In this document: positions 1-10,051 of the stretch, in pieces | Numbering within the stretch: position 1 is the first letter of the stretch | Layout: every line of letters begins with the position of its first letter | Assembly (NCBI GenBank): GCA_036852015.1 | Contig: JAANDG010000179.1 | Coordinates: forward strand, 124,001-188,000 | Direction of reading: 5' to 3' | From: Pelodera strongyloides | Taxonomy: Eukaryota > Nematoda > Chromadorea > Rhabditida > Rhabditidae | DNA length: 64,000 nucleotides | Notes under the pieces: generated by a model | Told to the model about the DNA's origin: nothing | The model's input: only the letters and a program-made list of their open reading frames with translations | Databases searched by the model: none | Program-made: the position numbers and the translations under genes

Positions 1-2448
1 ACCTCTTAGGAAATCAGTTTGAGTCCGTATTCACACGTGATAATGGCACTTTCCCAATGATGTATTCTAGATCAGATATCCATACTAATGCTTCACTACC
101 TACCGGTTATTTTTCCTCAAGACGTGTGTAAAACACTTGGCAGGCTAAAAAATTCGTTTTCTTTGACATCAGACGGAATTCCTCAGTTTTTCTTGAAATT
201 TTGTAAAAATGAATTGTCAGAACCATTGTCTTTTATTTATAATATCTCTCTAGAAACGGGTAGAATGCCTAACATTTGGAGAAAATCTATTGTAACTCCT
301 GTTCCTAAGGTTCCGAAGCCTAAATATCCAGTACACTTCAGGCCTATATGTATTAACAGTGCTGTTTGCAAGACCATGGAAATGATAGTAAAACATCAAT
401 TGTACAAATACATATATTGAGCGGTTAAATTGCATGCCAGAAGAACAATACGGGTTTATTAGGGGGAAATCTGTAGATCTACAGATGCTTGATGTACAGA
501 AACAATGGCTCTCTTCTTATGAAAAAGGCGAATGTGTAGATGTAATATACTTAGACATTGCAAAAGCCTTTGATAAGGTGGTTCACTCCAAATTGCTTTT
601 CAAACTTCAAATGCTGGGCTTTCCTCTACAGTTAATTTACTGGTTGTCTGATTTCTTAGCGGGTAGAACCTTTCAAGTAAAAGTAAATGACTGTTTGTCT
701 GATGAATGTAATGCTACATCTGGAGTGCCTCAAGGCTCTGTACTTGGTCCTATATTGTTTCTTTTGTATATATGTGATCTTCCCAATGTAATTCGAACTT
801 CTCCAAACATAAACATACGCTGTTTTGCCGATGATTGTAAAATCTACTGTAGTTATCAACCACATGAAGCTTTAAGTGCCAATCTCGCATTAGAAAAGTC
901 GCTAGATATGTTGTCGAAGTATTGCATCGATTGGCAAATTGAGTTGGCTAGTGAAAAATGTAAAGTTCTATATATGGGAAAGAAAAACTGTAAGTATAAG
1001 TACAGTGTGAATGGTACTCAATTGGGCATGGTTTCTTCTATGAGAGATTTGGGAATTCAGATACAAGATAATTGGCATTTTGTTGACCACATTTCTAATA
1101 TATGTACGAAAAGTATGGGCGTTTGGTATGCTCTTACTAAGAGCATTAAGCAGCGAAATCCTCTGATTCTCGTAAAATCGTATAAAACTTGGGTCCGTCC
1201 TCTGTTAGAGTTTGCAAGCGTTGTCTGGAATCCGTATCTCAAAAAAGATAAACTACGTGTCGAAAAAGTGCAATCAAGAATCACTCGCATGATCTTTCAA
1301 AAATGTTACCCAAAATGCACCCTGATCCCATCTTACTCAGACCGATTACGTAAGTTTAACCTGCTTTCATTGCAACAAAGAAGAATCCAACACGACCTTA
1401 TATTCACATTCAAACTTTTGAAAGGCGAATTAGCCAACTCCTTCAGTAAATATTATGTAATGAAGCCTACTCGAGGACGATTATCGTCGTTTGAATATTA
1501 TGTTCCTTTGGCAAAGCGTAACCCGTTTTATCACAGTTTCTTTCTGCGTACCGCCAGACGGCTAAACAAAATTCCAGAACAATTGCAGCACATGATTCTG
1601 AAACCTTTAAAAGACTACTGAAATCATCAGACATTACTCAAATTCTCAAATTCTAAATAATTTCGAAGAAAATGATATCACAGTCGGGTTTAAGGAATAT
1701 ACCTATATTCCAAGAACGAATTAATCATCACATTCATTTAGAAATCTTCTAAAAACGGCCATTAGAGTTTGCAGCTACATCTACATCATGGAAAAGTCTC
1801 GAAGAAACCTAAATATCATATTTACTTTCACCTCTGTTATTTCGTTTCGCATCTATTTTCAACTGTTGTCTACATCGAATTGTATTTGTTATGTTTATCT
1901 GCGTTCTAAAGGAAGTATATATCAGAATCAAACTTATGTATGTATGGAACCAACCTCAGTCCATGAAAATCCATGAAATGTAAACTTGTATTTAATATTT
2001 ACATGTACCTGTATCCTTGAGTACTACGCCTGTGGCTTATCCACAAAAAATACCATGTGCGGTACATGAATTTTCGTGCATAGCGCATTCGAATTACTGC
2101 GGGTGGAGGTATATTACGGATGCTAGAATTTGAGAAAGGTGGCTAGGTAGAAACTATTCTTAGGCATGCCGTAGTATATACATTTATGTTACTATAATTT
2201 ACTCTTGTGTGGTTATGTTATTGCTTTATTTCCTGAGGTAATGCACGAAAATTCAAAAATCTTAACTATGGCGAAACACTTAATCTTATTGGTAATTGAT
2301 TTGTAGCAAGGTGTTACTCTTTTCTTATAAACGAACCTCAAGCAATCGTTGCATGTGGCTTAATTTGCCAACCTTCTCATCATCATTTTATATGATGCAC
2401 ACTTATATATTTTATATAATGTGTCAATAAATTATTATTATTATTATT
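1..2448 (+). mobile_element. LINE (non-LTR retrotransposon), 5' end outside window
   Basis: The element runs in from the left edge and ends in a 3' tail of AATAAA followed by TTA/ATT repeats at about 2425-2448. Immediately after the tail the sequence becomes an intron shared with USP copy Y (13588 onward), so the 3' end is well defined by comparison with an unoccupied copy. Bases 1622-2448 hold no open frame that I can support and are the 3' untranslated region. The RT resembles CR1/Jockey-type LINEs. The family differs from the LINEs at 52-60 kb: this copy ends in TTA repeats and has an FADD box, whereas those end in TA repeats and have YADD. Confidence 0.85.
10..1621 (+). pseudogene. LINE reverse transcriptase, frameshifted
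   Basis: Three overlapping frames together give the C-terminal half of a LINE polyprotein. Bases 10-117 encode the FxSVFT-like region before the RT, 88-420 continue the RT fingers (TSDGIPQ, then PVPK and RPI), and 434-1621 carry the palm. The palm contains YLDIAKAFD, SGVPQGSVLGPILFLLY and the catalytic box as FADDCKIY, where many LINEs have YADD. The frame breaks near 117 and again near 420, so this copy cannot make a continuous protein. The last 170 residues match the thumb and C-terminal region typical of CR1/Jockey-like LINEs. Clade assignment is an inference from motifs. Confidence 0.85.
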
Positions 2449-5400
2449 ACACAAGACTGATGTTTCCGGAAATAATAAAGGCGATAAAAAAAACATGGAT
2501 TCAAAAAAAAACGGATAAAAAGAAAACTACCCGCAGGAGTTTCATCGCATAGCTCCTCTCGAAAACGTTTACTCCATTAATCGCAATAAGACGATCGCCA
2601 TTGCGCAAACCCTGGAAAACAGACTGTAATTAAAGCTAGGTTCATTATGAAAATTACAATTATTAAATAAATTACATGCGTAAATGAAGGAGGTTTGTTT
2701 GGCGTAGTGACAATAATGGTTTATCGGGGACATGTAACAACTATCTTTGCACTCAAATACACAAATTTGGAATTAATTTGTGCCAGAACCCAATATGTGA
2801 TTGTGAGGGTGTGTATGATTTTACGCAAGCACAGTCCGAGAAAAATGAGGAAAGACGAAAGACGAAACTTCTGCCAGTTACTATAGATCAGCGAGCTTCT
2901 TTATGCATATTCACGAAGCATAGCTAATAACTGTTGAAATCAACATCTCATTATATAACGTTGGGATTTTTAATGCTAGTTTGGCTGTTTATGCGTTCAC
3001 ACTGTGTATGTTACACTCCAGTAGTTCCCGTGCACTGTACAATCCAAGCTCTAGACCGTACACCACGGTCCACGGATAGAAGTGAAAAAAAAACGAAGAA
3101 GACACTGCGGATTTGATTACCTAATATCGAGGACGTATGTGGAGCGAGAGTACCATACGTGCAACATCATGTCCGATATCAACAGTAAACCAACTTACAT
3201 ACAAGAATGCGACTGAACCCTCGGAAATGCTAAAGCAAAGAGAAGTTGCCTCCCGCCGAGTAAAAGAGAGACCGTACATATTGTGTTCGTTTTTGTACAA
3301 CGTCGTCTAAATATCGAATCACATCATCACATGTTGGATGGTGGGATAATTAAGTGCCAAATTTAATGTTAGTCAGCTTAGTGAATTGAGAGATGAAAAG
3401 GCAACGGATGGCACAGTTTGAATTTTAAATAAAGAAATCTATAAAATGCAAAACTCATTCACGAGTTTCAATTGCTCACGCAGAAAATACCCGTCAACCA
3501 GTACCTCGAGCTCTTTGTATACCGGTTCGCTCACAGAAGAACTTGACTCTTCCCGGGACAGTTGCGGTGTTTCGTTCTGTCGATCATTCGTTAGAGAAAG
3601 CGATAGATCCATAAAATTCTCATCGCTGAAAAGCAAATGCAAAATAAACAGAAACATTTGAAAGGTTTCGGAAAAAAGAAGCAAACGAAAAGGTTTTTAC
3701 TTTTTTTATCTTTGACCGGCCCGGCTTTATCTTTAACCTGCTGAACGTCTAAAGTACAAGCATAAAATGTATTTCACAATACTACCTACTACTATGGTAT
3801 TTGTTTCCGAGCATTTTCCGCGGAAAAACCAGCTAGTTTTTTACTAGTTTCCTACTAGGTTTTTAGTCGGAAAAAGCTCGGAAAACGAAAGTTTGTCGGA
3901 AAAAGCTCGGAAAATCCCGCGGTAAATGCTCGGAAACGGACAAACAGACGGCGGCCGAGCTCGGCCCGCCTATTTTCCGAGCTCGGCCCGAGAACCTCAA
4001 AGTTTCCGAGCTTTTTCCGAGAATCTTCTCGGAGAATACTGAGAATCCGCGGAAAATCCTCGGAAACGCAGTTTCTCGGAAAATGCTCGGGACTCATTAA
4101 CGGAGTGGATGGCTCACCGTGTTTCGATTTCTCCACATCTACAACATTGTAGACATTGCTTCAATTTACCGCCAAACAACGCATCGAGATAGTTAAAGCT
4201 CAGATGATCTGAGAAAGAGAAAGCAGAAATTAAATACATAAAACTTTAAAGATATCATACGCGCTAATAAATTGATACTAATCTCAAAATATTACAAACA
4301 CTGATGAATAATGTTCTAAAACAAAAGAAAATGACCAAAAACAAAAACACAACCGACTAAACGAAACGAAGCTATGAGACACATGGTTCAGATAATGTTC
4401 TCTGTATTGCGACAGAAAAAGCATTGAAATATTTTACCTTTCAAACGATGGAATTCTCCCACCATGTTGGCTTGCTCCCCTCCTACTAAATAAATTAATA
4501 AATTGTTTGAAGTACCTTATCTTAATCTTGGTAAAAATGAATACGCCTAAACATACACCGTATATAATCTCACGGTGAGTAACGGAAAAAAAACTCACTT
4601 TTGAGAGTATAGTAATTCATAAAGGATCTCTGAACGACTCTCGACTCTTCAGCGCGCAGTTCATCGAAAAGACGTCTAAATCAAACGGGTGTTTACATAA
4701 CATCAAAAGAACAATTAACTCATTACAGAATTACAGTTGCGTTAACGGAGGTATTCTAACTTCCCGCAATCGTAGTGTAAGTGTTAGCAAAAGAGAAATA
4801 AATTGTAATGTTGAGCCGACTCAATTACCAGAATAAGGTAGCGTGGAGTTTCAAACAAACTCAGCCCAGTACTACTCGAATAGTGTTTTATACTTCATAC
4901 TTTAACTCGTGAATTAAAGACCTATGTGGTCAAATCAATGACCAGGCAATATTCAGCATCATACCAAAATATGTTTGTAATCTTATATGCATACCTGATC
5001 AGTTCATGCGAGTCCTGCTGTTGATACATACTCATGTGAATTTTCTGCCCAACAAGGTCAGTGAGCTGCTTTAGGCGAGTTTGGGTCTGGTACCGATTAC
5101 CGCTAGTCTAAACGTCTAAGTTTCTACAAAAAAAAGAGCTTTGGTTTCAATCATGGTTGGCAATAAGACTTAGAACAATCTATCATTCCTGCAAGGAAGA
5201 TCCCACACCCAACCCAGACACACAAAACTCACATATGCTGTCGAAAAATCCCAAAAAGCCTTGTTCAATACGGAATCGCTGGTTACTTTGTCAATCGTGA
5301 TCTTAAAAAGCAATTTGTTTTGCCTTAAAAACGAACTTTTTCACTCCACAGTCAAATAAGCTAGAAAAATAAAATTTCATACACCTCTCGACAAAGCACG

Positions 5401-5760
5401 AATAGTACAAATGTAAAACCCCTCGCAGATTACGTTTGGAAGATAAAAGAATAAAGAAAAAACTCACCGATGCGTCCCCTTCCTGGATTTTAAACCATCG
5501 CTCCCAGAAGCTAAAACAAGGTCTTTGCATGGGGGGTCTCTACAAAAAATATTCTTTTCTTACCTGTGACCATTATTACAGTGTAGAGTGCACAAAATGC
5601 ACACGAATGAGTGAATTGCCCCCATCATCGCATTCTCGCTTAAAAAACGCGTTGAAAGCACTCACCCTTCGAAGTAAAACTTCAGTGCATACGTCCCCAT
5701 AAGTACCTGCATCGCGGAGTTGAAATAGTCCGTAGAGCCGTTGTTTGGAAGACCCTAATG
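2449..5760. repeat. Segmental duplication, copy 1 (pairs with 13588-16597)
   Basis: Introns and exons of USP copy Z in this interval match copy Y at 13588-16597 almost base for base, for example 4400-5000 against 15190-15800. The match starts exactly at the LINE tail and stops just upstream of the Cys-box exon, in the intron after CCCTAATGAA. Beyond that point the two genes share only diverged exons. The pattern suggests recent duplication or gene conversion over about 3 kb. Confidence 0.9.
3787..4105. repeat. 319-base insertion made of CGGAAAA-type words
   Basis: Present in copy Z and absent from the matching intron of copy Y, where three bases (AAC) stand between the shared flanks ACTACC and TGGATGGC. 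The insert is full of TTTCCGAGC and GCTCGGAAA words in both orientations. A 93-codon open frame across it is a by-product of the repeats. It lies in an intron and spares the splice sites of the exon at 4208-4118. No clear terminal repeats or target duplication were found, so its class is unknown. Confidence 0.7.
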
Positions 5761-6310
5761 AACTGATATACTAGAAAATTGAACAACGCATCTTTCGACA
5801 GTCTCCTGTACTAGATACCTAGGAGATACCAGATAATCTCCGTTTGAGCTATTAGAATTAGATAGTGCACAACATGTGCCAATAAAACAATAAACAGGTT
5901 ACGCACTACAAAACGAAAGTAAACCACCTGAACATGTCGCTCAATGTCTCGAAATGATCGACATCGTGAAGGACCGCTATTGTCCAATAGCCCGGGCGGG
6001 ATGTTGGCAGAGAATAAGGCTCGGCTAAAATAAAATAATACGCATGGTTTTATTTTCGTGCTGAAAAGCCTTGGTAATAATGGTAATTGACCAAACAACA
6101 GTAAAGACGATCCGGTGAGGAAATACAGTTTATGCGTTCCATCACTCACTCCGCCGAAAGATCAAGTCACATCCTTTCTAAAAACAGTAGGCTATGCCTC
6201 AGCCTCATACACTAGGGGTAACTGCGGCCTGCGGCCGTACTTAGAATGTCATCCTGGAAAGTTGTGGCGGTAAGGCCCTTTATTTGCAATTTACAAACAT
6301 TTTGGTCTCC

Positions 6311-6467
6311 CTGTGGTCGTTGGCCGTATGCACGAACACCGGGAGCTTCACAGTGGGAGGTGGGAGGTGAGAGAAAGAGAGAGATCACGCGAATCAGTGA
6401 CACGTAGAGACAAAGCATCCCACCCAGAGAAGATCGCGGTGTTCGTGCACTGTGCATACGGCCACAG
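6311..6467. repeat. Imperfect inverted repeat
   Basis: The left arm at about 6311-6341 contains CCGTATGCACGAACACCG. The right arm at about 6437-6467 contains the complement with a 6-7 base insertion (CGGTGTTCGTGCACTGTGCA, then TACGG). A purine-rich GGGAGGTGGGAGG and GAGA spacer lies between the arms. Confidence 0.7.
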
Positions 6468-6565
6468 GAGAGTATTGTACGGGATTACGATAATTCCTTT
6501 CGTTGGAGAATACAGGTTTGAGGGGAAAGGAGGGAGCCCACAAGACAATTGCCTGCCAGGGTGTT

Positions 6566-6633
6566 GCCCCCGCTGAATAAACTCGTCATCTAGCGGCACA
6601 CCAGTGTAGATGACGAGTTTATTTAGCGGGGGC
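6566..6633. repeat. Near-perfect hairpin, arms of about 25 bases
   Basis: The left arm GCCCCCGCTGAATAAACTCG continues to ATCT, and the right arm AGATGACGAGTTTATTTAGC continues to GGGGGC. The loop is about 17 bases. It may be the core of a small foldback element; no target duplication is evident. Confidence 0.8.
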
Positions 6634-6911
6634 TGGACATCATGTCAGCAATATCATCGTCTTATATAGCTAGTCTCATATGCTAATAGTTACGTTATTG
6701 AGGTAACACAGATAATAGAGATATGCTAAATGTCTATCGAAATCTATAGGAAAGGAAGTGTGCCCTACTATAATACGTTTAGCTCACAACACAAGGAGAG
6801 CTCCTTTATGTACGGGTCCTGAGGCCGTATTCACCAACACGCAGGGAGCCCTCCTTGGCCTCCCATAGGGAACCAAAGAGTGCGTAGAGTAGAGAGTGCG
6901 ACAGCAGAAAA

Positions 6912-7069
6912 GATTCAGAGCGCTCGTGAGCCTAGGGAGGGCTCCCTGTATGTGGTGAATACGCTGTTATGCGCTCATGGCTTAGGATTCAGAGCGCTCG
7001 TGAGCCTAGGGAGGGCTCAATGCGTGTTGGTGAATACGCTCATACGCTGTCATGCGCTCATGGCTTACG
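6912..7069. repeat. Tandem duplication, unit about 75-80 bases
   Basis: GATTCAGAGCGCTCGTGAGC starts at 6912 and again at 6986. The units share AGGGAGGGCTC, GGTGAATACGCT and GCGCTCATGGCTTA. An inverted relative of the same words (GTATTCACCAACACGCAGGG) lies just upstream at about 6827-6848. Confidence 0.75.
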
Positions 7070-7964
7070 AGGAAAGTTTCCTCAGTGTGGTCGGCTGCGC
7101 ATTTGTGCTGTGCGTGCGTGGTGCGTACTGTGTGATCTGTGCGTAGCAAGTATCAAGTCAACCACAAGTTAAGAACTATTTTGCCTGATACGGACCAAAG
7201 GCCCTAATGAGTAATGAACAATGGATTAAAAGTTCATACGCTTCATTGTGGTCGTTTTGCAGAGTTTTAATCTCCTTTTGCTTGCAACGCAACAGAACTG
7301 ATTCCTAAAAACAAGAATCGAGACGGAATTAAGCAATTAAATAACCCTCTCATACAGCTATTTTGTTGGCTACTTGGATAGGCACACAATGCGTCATAGT
7401 AACTACAATATACAAATAACAGGCAAAGTAACAAAAGTAGAACCACCTCAAAATGCCGTTCGGAACCGCGAAGTGATTGAGCTTGCGAAGAATTAGCATT
7501 CTCCAATGATTCGGGTGAGGGTTGAATGCGGGTAGAGGGTGCGGGCAGCTGGCTAAATAGAACAACACAACTTATTTATTTGCCTTTGTGCGGACTCTAT
7601 AAAAAGGAAAAGAAACATCACTTCCAAGACATTAAAAATGCCATTCGGCCCCCGGAACATCGCAGGCGAACTTCTTAGTCGAACTTCCAATCTAATGCTC
7701 TATCGGATACAACCCCCAAACTGTTTTTGAGTACACTTGCGGGGTATGTAAAAAAAAACACGGAGCTCGGTAGTGTGCTATCGACTATGGCTATGGACTA
7801 GACTAGTCAAAGTCAAAGTTCACTACCGAAAAAGCAAGCGCCAAGGAAAAAAACATACAGTTCGTTCTGGTTGCATAGCAGTTCGGTGACCTTCTCGCAA
7901 CGCAATGTAAATGCTACCTAAAACGACAATAATAATAAAGATGGAGGACACGATCCGTGATTAA

Positions 7965-8127
7965 AGCGAAATGGCAGCTCCTTTGGAAAATTTGCATATG
8001 ATAAGCAAATCCTATGTATCCTACGCTAATTTTGCGCGATAGCCGTGGACGATCGCGCAAAATTAGCATAGGATACATAGGATTTGCTTATCATATGCAA
8101 ATTTTCCAAAGGAGCTGGCATTTCGCT
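7965..8127. mobile_element. TTAA-flanked foldback MITE
   Basis: An almost perfect palindrome with arms of about 75 bases and terminal repeat AGCGAAATG, bordered by TTAA at 7961-7964 and 8128-8131. TTAA duplication is the hallmark of piggyBac-type insertion, so a non-autonomous piggyBac-like element is the best guess. It lies in an intron of USP copy Z and encodes nothing. Confidence 0.75.
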
Positions 8128-9338
8128 TTAAGGAAAATATGGACAAAGGAGGAAGGAGCGAGGGACAACATACGCGAAGACGAATGGATAATGCATAAAA
8201 CACCAAAAAACTAGCAGTAGCTGCATCAAATATGAATAATCGGCAGCCCCCAAAGAACCCAACAGTTTGGTTTGATTACCGCGGTAATTTTGTTGTTGAA
8301 TGGATTGAAAAATTTGTTGGAGCAACTGAAAACAATATTACGGTTTCGTCGCTAATTTTAAAGCATCTCATCGGACTCAAAAAGAAAATGTTTTTAAAAT
8401 GTGTTTAACGCCACGGTGAATAACAATATACCCACGGAACGCAAGCCCATAGACTGTGGTGCAGTTGGTTGTGTGCTTTGCTGTGGTTGTCACACAGTAT
8501 TATTCCACATTCAACGCACACGTCCACAGGTATCTGTAAATAAAATGCTTAGTAAACAAGCAAACCAAAAAAAATATAAATGGCTTGATTTGCTACATTT
8601 GGTTAAGTTATTTGCTTTGCTAACAAGCATGTAAAGGTGCTACACGAATTTTTATTAAAATGAAAAAACCTCTATAAAAACTGAAAATAATAATCCTAAT
8701 CTCTCTTGAATGTTTTGGATGCATTCTGGAGCTGATCTTTGTGCAGTACGCAACATACACACTACATATTGAATACTATTTATATTTGCCAGGTTTCTCG
8801 AAAATGAATTTGTTATAAAACTTACACCACAAATAAAAGAATCTCTTTGATTTGCTGAGCACTTCCCATTCAACCACTGTTGGCATACACTCTAATAAAG
8901 TAGAGATTTATTAACGGTGGAGTGGTGACTTATTTTTTCAAATGTTTCCTTCAAAGTAGGAGAGGGACTTATAAAGTGAAATCGAAAGAGAATACTTACG
9001 AGCACCGCCTCTGGACCAAGATGAGGACAACCTGGATCTAAAGACGTACAGATTTTAGTCATAATAGCACAATATACATAAAAAAATACCAATCCCGTAT
9101 TAAATTCTTTGACAACAGTACCAGCCAGATCCGTCGACTTTCGATCCATAGCTCCTAATATGCCTTGAATAGCGCTATAGTGAAGCGTATCATAGAACCG
9201 ACTATATAAATGCACTGCCAACAAACTCAAGAGTTGCGCGCCGCACAGTTTGGTGGTGTTTCCCGCAAAATAATTTGATGAGCGCGGAACACGTTTTTTC
9301 ACCGACTTTGCTTGCCGTTTTTGGTGCGTGTGTCCCAA

Positions 9339-10051
9339 AATGGGGCGGCGCGCAACAAATCCAATAAGCGCAGAAAATTACAATTAGAATATTCCTGCAC
9401 ATGTTTTAGATAAATAATTACATGGATATTTCCAAGTTATTAGGGCCCACCATTACTGCACATTGAAGAAGATCCACCCCGCGGCTGCGACACTTACGAT
9501 TAGTAGTTCCTAAAAAGCAAAACAGTCATTTGCAAAAAAATACTATGGCTTTAGCTAAAACGGGAAGTAACATTATAGCATAAGTATAGCAAAATAGGTG
9601 GGGGGACTCTTTCACTCTTGAATAAATGTCAACGATGCAGAGTGCTGAAGTCTACACCCGAGAGGGTCCCTATTAAAAAATAGAAATAAGCTGGGTAATG
9701 CAAAGACTGTAATGTGGATCAGACAACCTTCAATTTCAAATAATGAAACATTCTACAGTGAAGTGAATTTTATTAAACATCATTATATTAAAAAAAATAA
9801 AAGGTAATGCAATGGGAATATGGAAAAATGGAAAAATGGAAAAAAAATTCAACGAAAAAAAGGCAGAACAACGCAGAACGTATTCACACATCAAAGGGGA
9901 ACTAACGTCTATCATAAGGTACATGGGCACAAAGCGAAAAACTAGTCCGTGATACAGAACGAAAAAGACTACGGTAGCAAGCAGGAAGATATATTCCGTT
10001 GACGATTTAATCTGGTCTGAATCAAGACACCGTAATCCTTCAGTTAGCCAA
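9339..10051. other. Spacer between USP copies Y and Z
   Basis: This holds the 3' end of Y and the upstream side of Z. A minus-strand AATAAA at about 9768-9773 lies about 280 bases past the Y stop codon and is the likely poly(A) signal. No other gene was recognised. Confidence 0.5.

Larger units (their letters stand above)
5755..7239. other. Long intron of USP copy Z with foldbacks and a local duplication
   Basis: No exon was recognised in this stretch. It holds two inverted repeats and a tandem duplication, annotated separately, and short open frames that are not conserved with copy Y. One undetected small exon is expected between the linker exon and the Cys-box exon, because reading phase does not carry over between them in X, Y or Z. 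Confidence 0.6.
2531..9338 (-). pseudogene. USP copy Z: deubiquitinase paralog with Asp for the catalytic Cys
   Basis: Third member of the tandem USP array. Exons read on the minus strand: 9338-9293 (possible start, MGHTHQKRQAKSVKK), 9037-9000 (GCPHL), 8891-8826, 8533-8432, 8325-8280, 7304-7240, 5754-5666, 5510-5468, 5301-5233, 5107-4995 ([11 protein letters not shown]), 4675-4599, 4208-4118, 3625-3463, 3306-3199, 2870-2825 and 2611-2531. The Cys-box exon reads NNGSTDYFNSAMQ, so the nucleophile is Asp (codon 5730-5728). The exon at 2870-2825 is 46 bases long against 39 in copy Y because of a 7-base tandem duplication, which breaks the frame. The UBP zinc finger has lost a Cys. His-box exons are not in the window; a LINE sits where they would follow, so the gene may continue to the left. 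A catalytically dead but expressed pseudo-DUB is the alternative reading. Confidence 0.75.

Noticed and set aside
3855..4136. A 93-codon minus-strand open frame
   Set aside because: It lies in a repeat of CGGAAAA-type words, is absent from the sister intron and has repetitive composition.
6313..6576. Open frames of 80-88 codons on both strands
   Set aside because: They overlap foldback sequence, match nothing recognisable and have no counterpart in copy Y.
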